DNA of 64,000 nucleotides from Penicillus capitatus (taxonomy: Eukaryota; Chlorophyta), in assembly GCA_965649825.1 (NCBI GenBank), contig OZ287703.1, forward strand, positions 496,001 through 560,000, given 5' to 3'. The position numbers and the translations under genes were made by a program. This document shows positions 39,301 through 51,885 of this stretch, piece by piece; within the stretch, counting starts at the first letter, position 1, and each line of letters begins with the position of its first letter. Under the pieces are notes generated by a model, which was given only the letters and a program-made list of their open reading frames with translations, was not told where the DNA came from and ran no database searches.

Positions 39301-42300
39301 GACATTTGAAGGCCACTGTCTGGTCAAGATGTCATTGCTGCTGTCCCTGGCCCAGTTCTACGGAAAAGAACATTGGAAGGAACGAGAATCACCATCCTGT
39401 GAAGATGACAGATGTCTGAAGCTTGAAATCGCTGATGTGCCAGAGGAGTCGCCTTCCGAAGACAGTGGTGATGAAGAAGCAGAATGTGAGGAAATCGCAT
39501 CAAGAGACGAGGAGAAGATACCTGCAGACGAAAACGAAGCAACTGCCGTTTCAGAAGATGGCGAGTGGCACTGGCTGTTGGAAAATTTCGAAGTACCGGA
39601 GGATCAGCTTGCATCCCTAAGAAACGAAAACTCAGGAGAGACGGAGATGTCAGCTACCGAAAGTGGATCGACTGTTCAAGAAGATGACGTCAGTGTTGAG
39701 AGCAGCATTGGATACATGGAGAAGCTCGCCAAAGTCGAAGGCATTCTCGAAGCAGTGATGAAGAGCGTAGATAATACATCAGCGTCACCCAGTGAAGACT
39801 CGTCACTCAGAGCTCTCACATTCGATCACATCGTGGATAGCATCGCAAAAGTGCAAGCAGCTGCAGACTCTTGGAATGAGGTATTCGAAGAGGCAGTTCG
39901 TCATTCCCATATTCCAAAGAAAAAAGAAGACAAGAATGCTGATAGCCGAGTCGTATGCGCAGGGCTGTCCCTCATCTCTCAAATTCAGTTCTTCAAACGA
40001 TACTTGGAGCGCTGCACTCTCTTTGAGATTCCGGGATTTGTGAAGGATGCGCTTGACGGCATTGTGCAACATCTGAATGCCATCCCCAAGAGCAACTCGC
40101 TAGCAGAGTTTGACAAGATCCTCAAAGAGTTTGGCGCGATGAGTGTCGCGAAAGGACGCACAACAGAAGACTTCCCATTGCCATCACGGCAAGGGATTCC
40201 TTTTCAAACTGAAAAGAGTAGTCCCTGCGGAGACGAAAACCAACGAGCACGCGGCCATTCCTCTTCTTGTGCTGAAACAACAAGTAATGCGGAGGATGCC
40301 ATGGTAGTCGATACCACACACAGAGGCTTTCTCCAGGAACTGAAAAACATAGTTTCGAGTTGCAGTTTTCAGTCTATGTCGGCAGTGAGACTGCAAAGTG
40401 TGGAAGGCCAAAAGATTGTTCTGCAGGCGGGTAAGGAATTGCAGTCTGGGAGATTTCAAGAAAGGGAAACAAAAGTGCAATCGTCCGTGATGGAAGACAG
40501 GAAGATTAAAGAATGCAGCAAGATCAAGCTTCCTTCTGTGATTAAGGGAAGCACACATCGATGTGAGCAAGCTAGACAATTCAGTCAGAATAAGGGCAGT
40601 GCAGCTAAAAAAGATCAGGGATTTGATTTCTTCGCAGATACTGCAGAGGATGGGAGAATGGAAACATTTCAAGCATATTTCGATATTGATGAAAAAGCAA
40701 TGCCTCATAGTGTCAGAGATGCTGATCTGGCAGAAATCTACAAAGACACTACTATTACAAGGGCTGATGTTGAGAGGATAGAACCAAACGATCCAGTCTC
40801 GGTTGACAGTCCCCATCCCCCACCTGACAGATGGACTTACCGTTTGCTTATTAAAAGCAAACCATTTGTGCGTTTTCTGGTGGAAGTCCTTCACATGTGG
40901 GAAGCTCACTTTGAGAGATTCTATAGATCGACAGCCGAGAAACACAAAATTGAGTGGTGCATTCTTGTTGACAATTCAGGATCGATGATCACCAAAGATA
41001 TCGAGATGACAGAGGCTCTTGTTCTTGTGATGGAGACACTGAGGCGACTAGAGCAGCCGTTTGCCGTTGCTCGGTTTGGAGACCGGAAGTCTCAACAGAT
41101 GCTGAAGATGATGAACGAACCCTTCACGCAGCTTATTGGGCAGAAGATTCTTGAATCTTTCTCTTTCGACGAAGGCACTTATCCTGCTTCAGCTGTGAGG
41201 CATGTGGCTGAGAAGGTTTGGCCAAACTGCTTGTCCGAGAGCGACAGACTGCAGTGTCACCGAGTGATGCTTTTGATCATGGATGGACTGACACAAGAAA
41301 GATCTCCAGAAGACTACACATCCATCTGCGACGAGAGAGAATTCGAACTTGTTGTCTTGAACTTGAAAGACGAAGCGCAGAAGGAGATTATGAGCCAGAT
41401 TGAAGGGTTGTGGAGTAATGCTGCCTCTTTTTATGAAGTGCTGGACGTGCAATCAGTTGACCTTTTGCCGCAGTTGTTGGCTGGACTCATGATTCAGTAC
41501 ATGAAAAACACACTCTCAAATATAGAGAAGAACAGATATCAGCTACGCGGTATTGAACAGCCAGGTGTCCAGGCTTGTTGTTTCGAAGACGTGAAGCTCA
41601 GCGTGGATGAATCTGTGCTGTCATCAGATCTCAAGAAGCAATGTCTTCCTAGACTGCCTGGAGACTTCAGCAAGAAGAGCTTCTTCGACTGTGGATGCGA
41701 GACTGATGGAATCCCGTATGCAATTGAGATGCGAAATCTGTTGAGCACAGACCTGGACCTTGATGGTGTTGCACTGGATCATGTTGAGAGAGAGCTTCTC
41801 GAGTTGCATCAAAGTCTACAGGTCCTACCAGAAAACAAGGATCATTTAAAGGAAGCTGAGATTGCTTGGATGAAAGCCGAAGAGTGGTTGAGTGTGGAGA
41901 TTGCACATATGGCGGAAGCACTCGAAGGATTTCTCCCACAGAATCGCTTCACGAGGAAGAGGGCCGACATTCAGGGTCCATCCATCCATCTTCCAGGATT
42001 CATCAAGCACATTGCGACTCAAGGCAACGAGAAGAAGATCTTCGCGAACAAGAAGGGAGGAGGGAAATCTGAGTACTCTGTGGCTGTCCTCCTGGACATC
42101 TCTGCGTCGATGGCGCAGGGTAGAAAGCGTCCATGTGCACTGCAAACAGTTGTGATGCTGATCAGTGCTTTGAAGCAGATGAACATCGAAGACTTCTCAG
42201 TCATTCTGTTCGGTGGCGGCATCTATCCGATCAAACTGCCAGACGATGTCTGGGAAGCATCTTCTATGGCCTTGCTCTTCTCTGCAGTCTTGCATAGAAA

Positions 42301-44213
42301 CGAGCTCTCTACCATGGATGCAGACGCTCTGCTCTTCGCTGCGCAGCTGCTCGATCAGAGCAGTGTCAGAGGACCAAAGAAGATGTTTGTCGTGACAGAT
42401 GGATACGGGAGTTCGGGAGTTAGGTTGGCAGGCGTGCTCCACAAGATTGAAGAAGATCTGGGAGTCGACGTGTTGGCGATGGGCGTCGGTCCAGAGGAGT
42501 TCTTTGTCAAGAAATGCTATCCCAAGTGGATTACTGCCGCGTTGCCTCAGATGGTGCCGGATGCATTGGAAAGCATGTGCGACAGAATGGAGGGCGCAGC
42601 CAAACTGCAGCAGACGACCCAAGAGGACAACGCCGAGTCGCAGACGCTTGCTTATATAAAAGAAGGAGCGGCCGAAACTGTAGAAGAAGTTCTGAGAAAC
42701 AGGGAGATCTTGTTTCCTGATTTACTGAAGGATATGAAGACAGAACGAGAAGCCAGGCTTCGGCGAGGGAACAATGCTTCTACTTTCGAAGTGGACATCT
42801 GTTTTGTCATTGACTGCACGGGATCCATGAAGAGTTGGATAGATGCCGTGAAGCAGCAGATAGAGGTAAGAATGAAGAACTAATGTTCGATCTGAGATGT
42901 ATGTTCACTATAGTTCGTCGCTGAGCACATATCGCATAAGATTGAAGAGAAGCATCCCAAAATAGAACTGAAGCTCCGCTTTGCAACACTCGCGTATAAG
43001 GATTTTGGAGATGACGACAGTTTGATTCTTTATCCATTCACCGACAGCGTACAAGAGTTACAATACGCTCTTCAAGAATTAACGGCGGAAGGCGGTTCCG
43101 ACTTACCAGAGGATGTGCTGGGAGCTTTGAAGTATGCAGCTGACCTTGACGATTGGCAGAGCAACATTCGATTCTGTGTACTGATTGGCGATGCACCTGG
43201 ACACGGAAGAGATCTCAACGACCTCGATGACGACAGGTTTCTAAACAATTTGTCTTTGTACACAATGTGAGACATTTGTGATCAGGTACCCAGATGGAGA
43301 TCCAACTGGACTGACGGCAAGCAGTGTCATGGCGGATCTGAAAGCAAAGGAGATCCACTTACTCTTCTGCAGGATAACGCACAAAACAGACAAGATGGTC
43401 AACGAATTTGCGAGACACTACAATGACGGCGTGAAGTTTGAGTTGACATTGAAGGATGTGTTTGGAGACTGCACAGTATGCACCTCGGTATACTTGAGAC
43501 TGAATGTCTTAATTGTGTGCATTTCTGCCTGTGTAGGCTGATGTTCAGACAGGCTTTCACACCGTGTTGTGTCTGGACGAATCTGGGTCAATGGAAGGAC
43601 AACCTTGGCAAGATGTCTGCAACGCTTTTCAGCAATTCTTAGCGAAGAGAGTGCTCAATCAGGCGACATCTGATCTTGTCAGCGTCATTCAATTCGATCA
43701 CACGGCCAACATTGTGATGGAAGGAGTACCACTTCAATCAAATCTGGGACTTCTGGATTACCATGGCGGAGGAACACATTTCATTCCCCCGCTTATTACT
43801 GCATTAGAAATTCACCTGCGCAATCAGACTGCTCATACGCCCGTTCTCATTTTTATGTCAGATGGAGAGGCTGCGGATCCGCACGATGAAATCATATATG
43901 TAATGAGACAGCTCGTTCAATACTGCCCATCACTAGATGTACACACAGTAGGATTTGGACATGGTGCATCACACTCTCGATTACAAGTACGTAACATTTT
44001 TACATGGTGTCAGATTGTTGACCATTCGACTGTTGTCAGGAAATGGCAGCCGAGGTTGGGGGACAGTATCACCAGGCTATCACAGGAATCGATTTGTCAA
44101 ACGTCTTTTCGGACATTTCGGATAACTTGAATACAACAGATGCACTTACTTCTCAGTTTGGAAAAGTGATCGGCGACATGGTTTCCTCTGCCATCATTCT
44201 TGGACATCTCTGA
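18383..44213 (+). CDS. Giant six-AAA+, ASH-like, four-VWA protein (about 8,539 aa), midasin-like layout
   Basis: Exon 1 is 18383-42865. Introns are 42866-42913, 43237-43285, 43476-43536 and 43987-44039; TGA at 44211-44213. Walker A motifs: GSTGVGKT (residue 824), GTAGSGKT (1259), GKPAVGKT (1576), degenerate GESAFKT (1893), GAPGIGKT (2440), degenerate GPTCSKKT (2788). Walker B LLDEMN follows AAA1 (Asp 891), with similar DEFN and DEVN after AAA3 and AAA5. Residues 3000-5600 are mostly helical or coiled-coil. Residues 5700-6170 hold beta repeats with DFG and N-x-PL signatures like ASH/MSP domains. An acidic stretch (bases about 39420-39600) precedes four VWA domains: DNSGSM (about 7530), DISASM (7905), DCTGSM (8144), DESGSM (8346). 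Midasin (about 5,000 aa, one VWA) shares the six-AAA/linker/acidic/VWA order, but a true midasin would not have four VWAs or ASH repeats. I infer an ATP-driven remodeller; substrate and location unknown. Confidence 0.85.
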
Positions 44214-45003
44214 GATGTCACTATTCTTTTGAGGCATTTTCAGTGGGCCTACCTGGCAACTTCAATGTTCGAAACAATCTCTCTTTGTTCTCGGAATACG
44301 CTATTCTGGTCGAATACATAACTCCTTCTCTTAGCACTGCGGATTCTTCAACACATTCGTCCTAATACAATTCAATAAAGATGTTATGGTTCTCAAAGAA
44401 CTCTCCGCTATTCATCGTGTCTGTCATTTTTCGAATGACCATGTTCATTTGTTGCTGTGAGTGTTGCATTGGCAAGAATCTATTTATCAGTCACTTTCTC
44501 AAAAGATCTGAATCTGCTGTGGATAGATAATCTACCTGCCTGAAGAAAACAATCTGATCGACTAAGTCCTTTCTTAACAATGATCCAAATGTAATGAGGC
44601 AGCTGAGCCATTGCAACACAAACACGCGACAACACAACATCCATTCATATCAAGAACAGAGCCCTGTCTCTTTGAGTTCAAATTGCCATCTCATTCATGC
44701 ATCTGCTTCAGGGATGGAACCCCATCTCAGACATCAGAGATCAGCCACGCAAAGTCATGCGCCATCGCTGTTTACATCATTTTCTGTTCATGAGACGCAT
44801 TCTTCTCCTTCATCATCGCTCGAACTATTTTGTTGTTTGTTATTCTTTGTGTTGTGCCTCTTCGTGTATCCAGGTCACGAGAACTCATGTCTGGATCTCT
44901 GCTGCGCTCTTCGTCTTTCTTTTCTTCTTTCCCTTCGCCAACTGTGCGCTCGACTAGCCACAGGAGTGCTGTTCGAAGCCTAACGCGACGTCGCGTCGAA
45001 TGC
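38368..45003 (+). repeat. Right copy of the direct segmental duplication
   Basis: Collinear with 2-6637 across the last 1,880 codons of the giant gene, all four introns, the intergenic DNA and the first 117 bases of NTRC. Similarity is patchy: some stretches (for example 41930-42060) differ at very few bases while neighbouring stretches are clearly diverged. Confidence 0.9.
44214..44886. other. Intergenic: giant gene 3' side and NTRC promoter
   Basis: About 670 bases with no gene. The second half is nearly identical to 6110-6518. It must hold the polyadenylation site of the giant gene and the NTRC promoter. I recognised no clear TATA box. Confidence 0.6.
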
Positions 45004-46896
45004 GTCTCCGTTAACGGAAAGGGCCCCGTCCACAACGAAGGCAACCTCTCCACCCTCTCACCAACAAAGAGATCTTCACTGTTGCTCTTCACGGAACAGA
45101 TGTCGAGAACGTTGTCATCGTCGGGTCGGGTCCAGCTGGATACACCGCAGCCATTTACTGTGCCCGCGCTTACCTGAAGCCCCTCGTTTTCGAAGGATAT
45201 CAAATTGGAGGTGTCCGTGGCGGACAGCTCATGACCACGACCGAAGTCGAAAATTTCCCTGGATTTCCTGAAGGAATTACGGGACCAGATCTCATGGACA
45301 GGATGCGATCACAGGTAAGCAAACATACGAGTGCCACACCAGCACTGTCTTCACACACAAACTGTTTCAGGCAGAACGATGGGGTGCCGAGCTCTATACA
45401 GAAGATGTTGAGTTTATAGATCTCTCTGAAAGACCTTTCACGATTCGAAGCACCGAACGAGAAGTGTGATCGTGGTGCCATTAGGGTTAGTATACTAGAG
45501 TGGGAGGTGATGTTGAAGGTGAGGTCGCATTCCTTGATCGTCGCAACGGGAGCAACGGCCAGACGACTCGGAATACCAAGCGAAGGGCAGTTCTGGAGCA
45601 ACGGGATTTCTGCATGCGCCATCTGCGATGGTCAATCATCTATTCTCAAAGAGTGAGATGGCAAAGTGTGACATCCAGGTGCCAGTCCTGCTTTTAAGAA
45701 TCAAGAGTTGGCAGTTGTTGGCGGAGGCGACTCCGCAGCCGAAGAGGCCATTTACTTGACCAAATATGCCAAACATGTGGCCTAGTGAGGTTCTGTACAG
45801 AAAGTGTGATAAGTGTGTCCTGTGTTAGGTGCATTTGTTGGTTCGCAGCGACAAGATGCGTGCAAGTCGGGCGATGCAGGATCGAGTGATATCTCATCCC
45901 AAAGTGACAGTACATTACAACACGACTGTCGTCGATGCCTATCCAGACAGACGCGGCATCATGGCTGGACTGAACCTGACCAACGGAATACCTGGTCCAC
46001 CATTCTGCATTACTTCCATTCTCTCTAGCCAGCACTGACCTATAGACGTTCTGAAGCAGTTGCCAGTCCGGGGACTCTTTTACGGAATTGGACACACGCC
46101 CAACAGTAGTCTGATCAGAGATCAGGTGGCGTTAGATGAAGATGGATATGTGGTTGTGGAAGGTATCGATCCTAGACGCTGTTTGCTATCTATCTCTATG
46201 AGGTGCTTACCTGTAGGTGCGAGCACAAGTGTCGATGGTGTGTTTGCAGCTGGAGATCTGCATGATAGGGAGTGGAGACAGGCCATCACGGCAGCCGGTT
46301 CGGGATGTATGGCGGCCCTGTCAGCAGAGCGATACCTGACAGCTTCCAATCTCTCTAGAGAATACAAGACAGAAGACAAAGTGCCTTACCTCACTTCTTG
46401 TCCATCGTTCATTGCAAAGTGTTCGCGTTTTAGATCACAGTTCAGAAAGAAGAGGAAGAGAAACGGGCAACGGCAGCCGAGGAGGTGGATTTTTCAAATA
46501 TGCGACACAAGGGACAGTATGCTCTGAGAAAGCTCTATCACGAAAGCAATCGTCTCCTCGTTGTCTTCTACAGCTCACCTCAGTGTGGGCCATGCCGGAC
46601 GCTGAAACCCATCTTCAATTCCGTTATCGATGAGTACTCGGAAAAGGTGCGCAATACACTGTGTCTATCTCACTCTTTCTCACACAAAACGGCTCGTGCA
46701 TTTCTAGGTACATCTCGTGGAGATCGACATTGAACAGGATCCAGAGATCGCCGAGGCAGCAGGTGTTACTGGCACACCAACAATTCAGTTCTTCAAATCC
46801 AAAGAACGCGTTCAGCATTTGCCGGGAGTGAAAATGAAAAAGGAATATAGGCAGCTGATTGATGCATCGCTCGACAAGGCAAACGTCTCTGTATAG
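44887..46896 (+). CDS. NTRC: NADPH-dependent thioredoxin reductase C (reductase-thioredoxin fusion), plastid
   Basis: This enzyme uses NADPH to reduce its own thioredoxin domain, feeding 2-Cys peroxiredoxins and plastid redox control. A Ser/Arg-rich transit peptide ([12 protein letters not shown]) precedes the FAD-binding [10 protein letters not shown]; then come [17 protein letters not shown], the redox motif CAIC, the NADPH-binding [20 protein letters not shown], and a C-terminal thioredoxin with CGPC. Inferred introns: 45004-45071 (least certain, it sets the transit-peptide junction), 45315-45370, 45464-45506 (acceptor could be 45500), 45631-45678, 45777-45828, 45995-46045, 46163-46216, 46381-46433 and 46647-46707. 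The stop is TAG at 46894-46896. The family is typical of cyanobacteria, green algae and plants. Its promoter and first exon are duplicated at 6110-6637. Confidence 0.93.
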
Positions 46897-47205
46897 AGGA
46901 AGGACATGGTGTCTGCAACTGTTTGATTTCTTATTTGGTATTGTTTTGCTCTTGGTCCACAAGAGCTTGGGATGACATTCTGTCTCAATACATGTGTCCG
47001 GGTACGTACCATTGTGTGGAGAGTCGGGTGTCTGGAGATAGGCGTGAGCGAATGCGTGAGATCACACGTGTCGACCAACCGCTAATCAGCTTCACAAACG
47101 TAGGTAGCATCATCAGGTTACACAGACTCGTGATTCAATGTACTCTTTTCCTCATCATTGAGGGAGACTCTTGACCTTGAGCGCGGTTGACAAACAGCTG
47201 AATGA
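46897..47205. other. Short convergent intergenic spacer
   Basis: 309 bases between the stop codons of NTRC (+) and the E2 gene (-). I see only the two 3' untranslated regions. Confidence 0.6.
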
Positions 47206-48108
<903 letters not shown>

Positions 48109-48190
48109 GTTCTCTCCTCGACAGACAAACAGTCGCGGTGTGGCGCGATGGGTCAAAACGACGTTGATGCGCAAATCATGATCGCCATCG
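48109..48190. promoter_or_regulatory. Shared divergent promoter region, E2 and COG6
   Basis: Only 82 bases separate the two start codons, so both promoters and both 5' untranslated regions lie here or inside the opposite gene. No TATA box was seen. Confidence 0.6.
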
Positions 48191-50256
48191 ATGTCGAACA
48201 CCGCCACATCGAGTCTCGCTGCCAGTCTTGCACGCAAGGCGAAACAAGTCAGCCACCCACGGGGTAGCTATCGGCCTAGTGCATGACTGTTCGCCATGGT
48301 AGGTGCTGGAAACCAAGACGGACGATGAGACATTGTTGCAATCACTGACGGCGCTGTCATCGCTCGAGAATGCAGATGTCCATGCAGCCGCGATGCCACA
48401 TCAGCTGCAATCTGCTGTTGAGAATGGGACAGTTCAGTGCGCTATGCAGCTACTGCAGTTAGCTGAGGGGGTCTCGGATCAGCTGACGCTTCTACAGAAG
48501 AGTGTAGATCAATTGAAAGGCGCATCGCAGCAGATGCGACACGAACTCGATCTCTGCTCTGCCCAGACGCAACCTTACCTCGCTTCTATGCAGAAACTGG
48601 AAGCTGCTGAGAAGATGAACAAGGAAAAGGAGACACTCATTGACGATTTCTTGCAGCGATATCAGCTGCTGCCGGATGAGGCGGCGCTTCTGGAAAGTGG
48701 AGAGGTGTCCGAAGCGTTTTTCCGTGTGCTGCATCGTGCGCAAAGCATTCATGCCAACTGCAAGAATCTCCTCCGTACACAACACCAACGCGCAGGGTTG
48801 GAGCTGATGGACACGATGGCACGCTACCAGGAAGCTGCCCTGAAGCGACTGGTTGAATGGATTCAGATCAAATGCCAGGAACTCGTCGACGTCGAAGCAG
48901 CAGAATTGGACCCCTTGATGCAGCAAGCCCTACAGTCACTTTCAACACGCCCAGTGCTCTATCGTTACTGCGCAGAAGAGGTTGCCGAAGCACGACACGA
49001 CGCTCTGTTCGAGAGATTCGTGAGTTCTCTTTCCCAAGGACCACGTCCGATCGAAATGCAGTCGGATGATCCAAAACGATATCTCAATGATATGTTGGCA
49101 TGGGTCCATCAAGCACTGGCATCGGAGATCGAACTGCTGGAGCTGCTCTTTAAGGACGTCCAACGCGGGGAGAATGTATCGGACAGAGATCTTCCGTCGA
49201 TCACAGACTTGATGAACAAAATCTTTCAGGGCATCGATCGGCCGTTGAAGGTCAGAATCGAACAGGTGTTGATGCTGCCGCCGCCACCTGTGCTCTGCTT
49301 CGAGCTGGGATGTCTACTGGAGTTCTACGTCGGCGTGATTCGGGATATCGCTGGAGAAGGATTCACATTGGTCGAGAGTTTGCAGAGCTGCCTAGACATG
49401 AGCGTCCGAACCCTGCATGAACAGATCCATGCCCGTGGGATTCGACTAGTACGGCACTCTATCGTTGCCCCCAGAGATCTGACACCGCCTACCGAAGTCA
49501 CAGAAGCGATACAGTTTCTCCTGCAGCTGCTGAATGCGCACGAGTCTGCTCTGAAAGTCACGGAACATCAAGAGGGACTGTCCATCGCTAATCTCGCAGC
49601 ATCTGTGCTGGATCCACTACTCCAGACGTGCACGAGATGTGCCAGTGAATTGGAGAACAGTGCGCTGCATCCGGAGAGCACCGTCAAGCCTCTTCTGTCG
49701 AAACACATCTTCCTCATCAACTGTCTGGAAACGCTAGTCACATCGTTTCACGACCGATCTGCCATCTCACGCAAATGTTCTGAACTGAGCACTCAACTCG
49801 AGGTGCCGATCGTCGTGAGCATTCAACGGGTTCCATTGTTGTTTGTTTTTGAAGGATTGTGTGAAGAACTGTGCCAAAGAAGTCGCTCAGTATCTGCTCG
49901 TGCAGTGTGGTCTCTCCGTTGTGCTGCATCGAATGGAAGAATACAAGGTACATGGAACGAGTGGCCGGCAGATGGCAGAAGATCCAGCGCTTAGTCTCAC
50001 AGCCATTTCGCAGGCAATGAAGGCATACTTTAACCTCATCTCCACCCCCGATGCCCTGCCAGAATTCACAGAGATCGTGGATGCGGACATCAAGCATGCA
50101 CTGTTTATGAAGATGTGTCTGACGTTAACAGAAGCGTACGAACAGGTCTACAATGCCGTTATGGATCCTGAAAACAGTTATGGACCTCCATCGACCATTC
50201 ATCTCTACATCGAGCATTCTCCCGAACACATTCGGACCATTCTGTCTGTCGAATAG
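48191..50256 (+). CDS. COG6: Conserved oligomeric Golgi complex subunit 6
   Basis: COG6 is part of the eight-subunit tether for retrograde vesicles within the Golgi. Exon 1 (48191-48247, MSNTATSSLAASLARKAKQ) joins over a 55-nt intron (48248-48302) to a 1,500-nt exon, then after a 52-nt intron (49803-49854) to exon 3; the stop is TAG at 50254-50256. The total of 652 residues compares with 657 in human. Family landmarks are ETKTDDETLLQSLTALSS, LLRTQHQRAGLELMD, RPIEMQSDDPKRYLNDMLAW, RPLKVRIEQVL, VLDPLLQ and a C-terminus of AYEQVYNAVMDPENSY ending HSPEHIRTIL. Coiled-coil heptads are evident near residues 80-160. Only 35 bases separate its stop from that of SEX4 on the other strand, so the 3' ends of the transcripts probably overlap. 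Confidence 0.93.
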
Positions 50257-50291
50257 ACCCCCATGTAGCCACCATCCACCCAAGAAATTGT

Positions 50292-51655
50292 TTATTGATT
50301 GACAAGACAGGCTTCATTGCACGGTTCAATCTTCTTCAGCGCGGCATGGAGTTTCCACGATTCGTTCTGTGTCATGAGACCGTCGTCAGATAGCAGACGG
50401 CGTACGGCTGAGAGCACTGAGGCGTCTTCGGTGTCATAGGCAATGCGAAGGACATTGTTCTCATTGTCCCCGTCGTTGGAGATGGGGTAGTCCACCGAAC
50501 AAGTCCACAGTCCATCGATGATAAACTTGAAATTGTACTTCCCTGGATTCAGATCCCTGTGCAGTTCAAATCGTTTCTTTGAAGGGATGTACTCGAGGTC
50601 GTGTGGAGATCCCCATCCCATATCCAATCCCGCAATCTACCCGTCGCATCACCTTAGCCTCAATCACAGGGCTTTGAGTCACGGACTTGAACGTGAGAGG
50701 AGGGATTGGCTGCGACAGAGATGGTCGTTGGATGACGCATTGCACCGAAGACGAGATCACATGTCGCCTGACGGATAGCGTTGAGCTTCGGTCCACAAGG
50801 ACGCACCTTCTGCAATCGAGCATTGGCCGCCTCAAGTGTCCAGTCTCTGCACCAAAAGAGATAAGCCAATGCCACTCCCGGTGCACGACCCAGGCCTGGA
50901 ACAGTCTCTCTCCATCGTGTCGTTCTTCGATCGAGAACGCACCTGCTGTGCAGTGGATGTACATCACATCGCCTTCCTCCGGTTGATGCTGTTGACAAAT
51001 CATTCCCACGACCTATGTACATTCCCTTAGTTGTCACTCTTTTTCGATGTCACTCTTTTGCTTTTGGCAATTGGACTCTGAGATCCATCGGATCAAAATC
51101 GCGTATGGGACATCGGATGTGACGCACATCTGCCCTCTCCGCACACCTCTTCTCGATCGCCTGGATGTCGACGCCAAAGTAATCCAAGTTCACATTCTCT
51201 TGCAGACACAGAATCGTCGTCACGTGTTCGTCCTCCACCAATCTGCATCCGTATCATCTTCTGCAAAAAGAGCGAGAAAGCGTCATGTCACACTTGTCGA
51301 CATCTTCTGGAGTTTGTAAGCAAGAACCGACGATCAGGTCGTCAGTGAGATGGGCATAGTTCATTCCGTGTTCGTGACGATAGATCAACGAATCATCCTT
51401 CATCTTCTGTTGCATTTCGACGTTGTAGTCTTCCGAGAGCTCTTCCGTCTTCACGCTGGGACTCTCTTTGGACGCGTCCTCTTCGGCAAATGCCTCACAC
51501 TTCCATTTTCCAATCTCACAATCACATCACTCTCGCCATCTGCCCACGAACAAATGAACATCTATACTTTGCATCGTTGTACGAGAGATGGCGTCAAACG
51601 CGTTGCGTGTTTTTTGCTGTGCCTGTTGCGGGGAGTTGTCAATGAGGGAGATCAT
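50292..51655 (-). CDS. SEX4: Phosphoglucan phosphatase, SEX4 type (DSP then CBM48)
   Basis: It removes phosphate from starch glucans so that amylases can act. Reading the minus strand: N-terminal region, YRHEHGMNYAHLTDDLIVGS, then the dual-specificity phosphatase domain with CLQENVNLDYFGVDI, RCPIRDFDPMDLR and the signature HCTAGLGR with catalytic Cys, and last the CBM48 with AGLDMGWG and YNFKFIIDGLW. The order phosphatase-then-CBM is that of plant SEX4; laforin has the reverse. Introns: 51559-51515 (boundaries uncertain), 51293-51243, 51061-51013 (GC-AG type, donor GCAAAAG), 50942-50897 and 50687-50637. The start at 51655 gives MISLIDNSPQQ, which is not a typical transit peptide; an upstream exon may be missing. 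Confidence 0.88.
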
Positions 51656-51885
51656 TTTCGCGTGGAGTCTTACCGTCGAGAGTCCAGGGGGAAGGACGCG
51701 TGTCGTGTCGCTTTGATTGCATGATGGCGTTTTCTGTTGGGCCGAGTGGCCAGACGGAGGCGATGGCGGTGACCGAGGGACGGGACTTGGATCATCATCA
51801 TCGACACGATCGAGACGAACAGCGAACGTGTCGTACATTAAGAGAACGACAAAGGACATTGTTTCCATCGTTGCATTCGACCGTC
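51656..51885. promoter_or_regulatory. Divergent promoter region, SEX4 and LSM6
   Basis: 230 bases between start codons of oppositely transcribed genes. The LSM6 frame stays open upstream to about 51700 without a stop, which I take as chance. Confidence 0.45.

Noticed and set aside
42866-42883. Giant protein ending VRMKN after the long exon
   Set aside because: The frame runs through a GTAAGA donor. Splicing at 42866-42913 continues the third VWA domain in frame, as in the paralogue.
43258-43285. A 28-nt intron in both giant copies
   Set aside because: It would restore frame, but a 49-nt intron (43237-43285, and 4878-4926) also does. It also gives the VWA-type sequence DDRYPDGDP and fits the general intron size.
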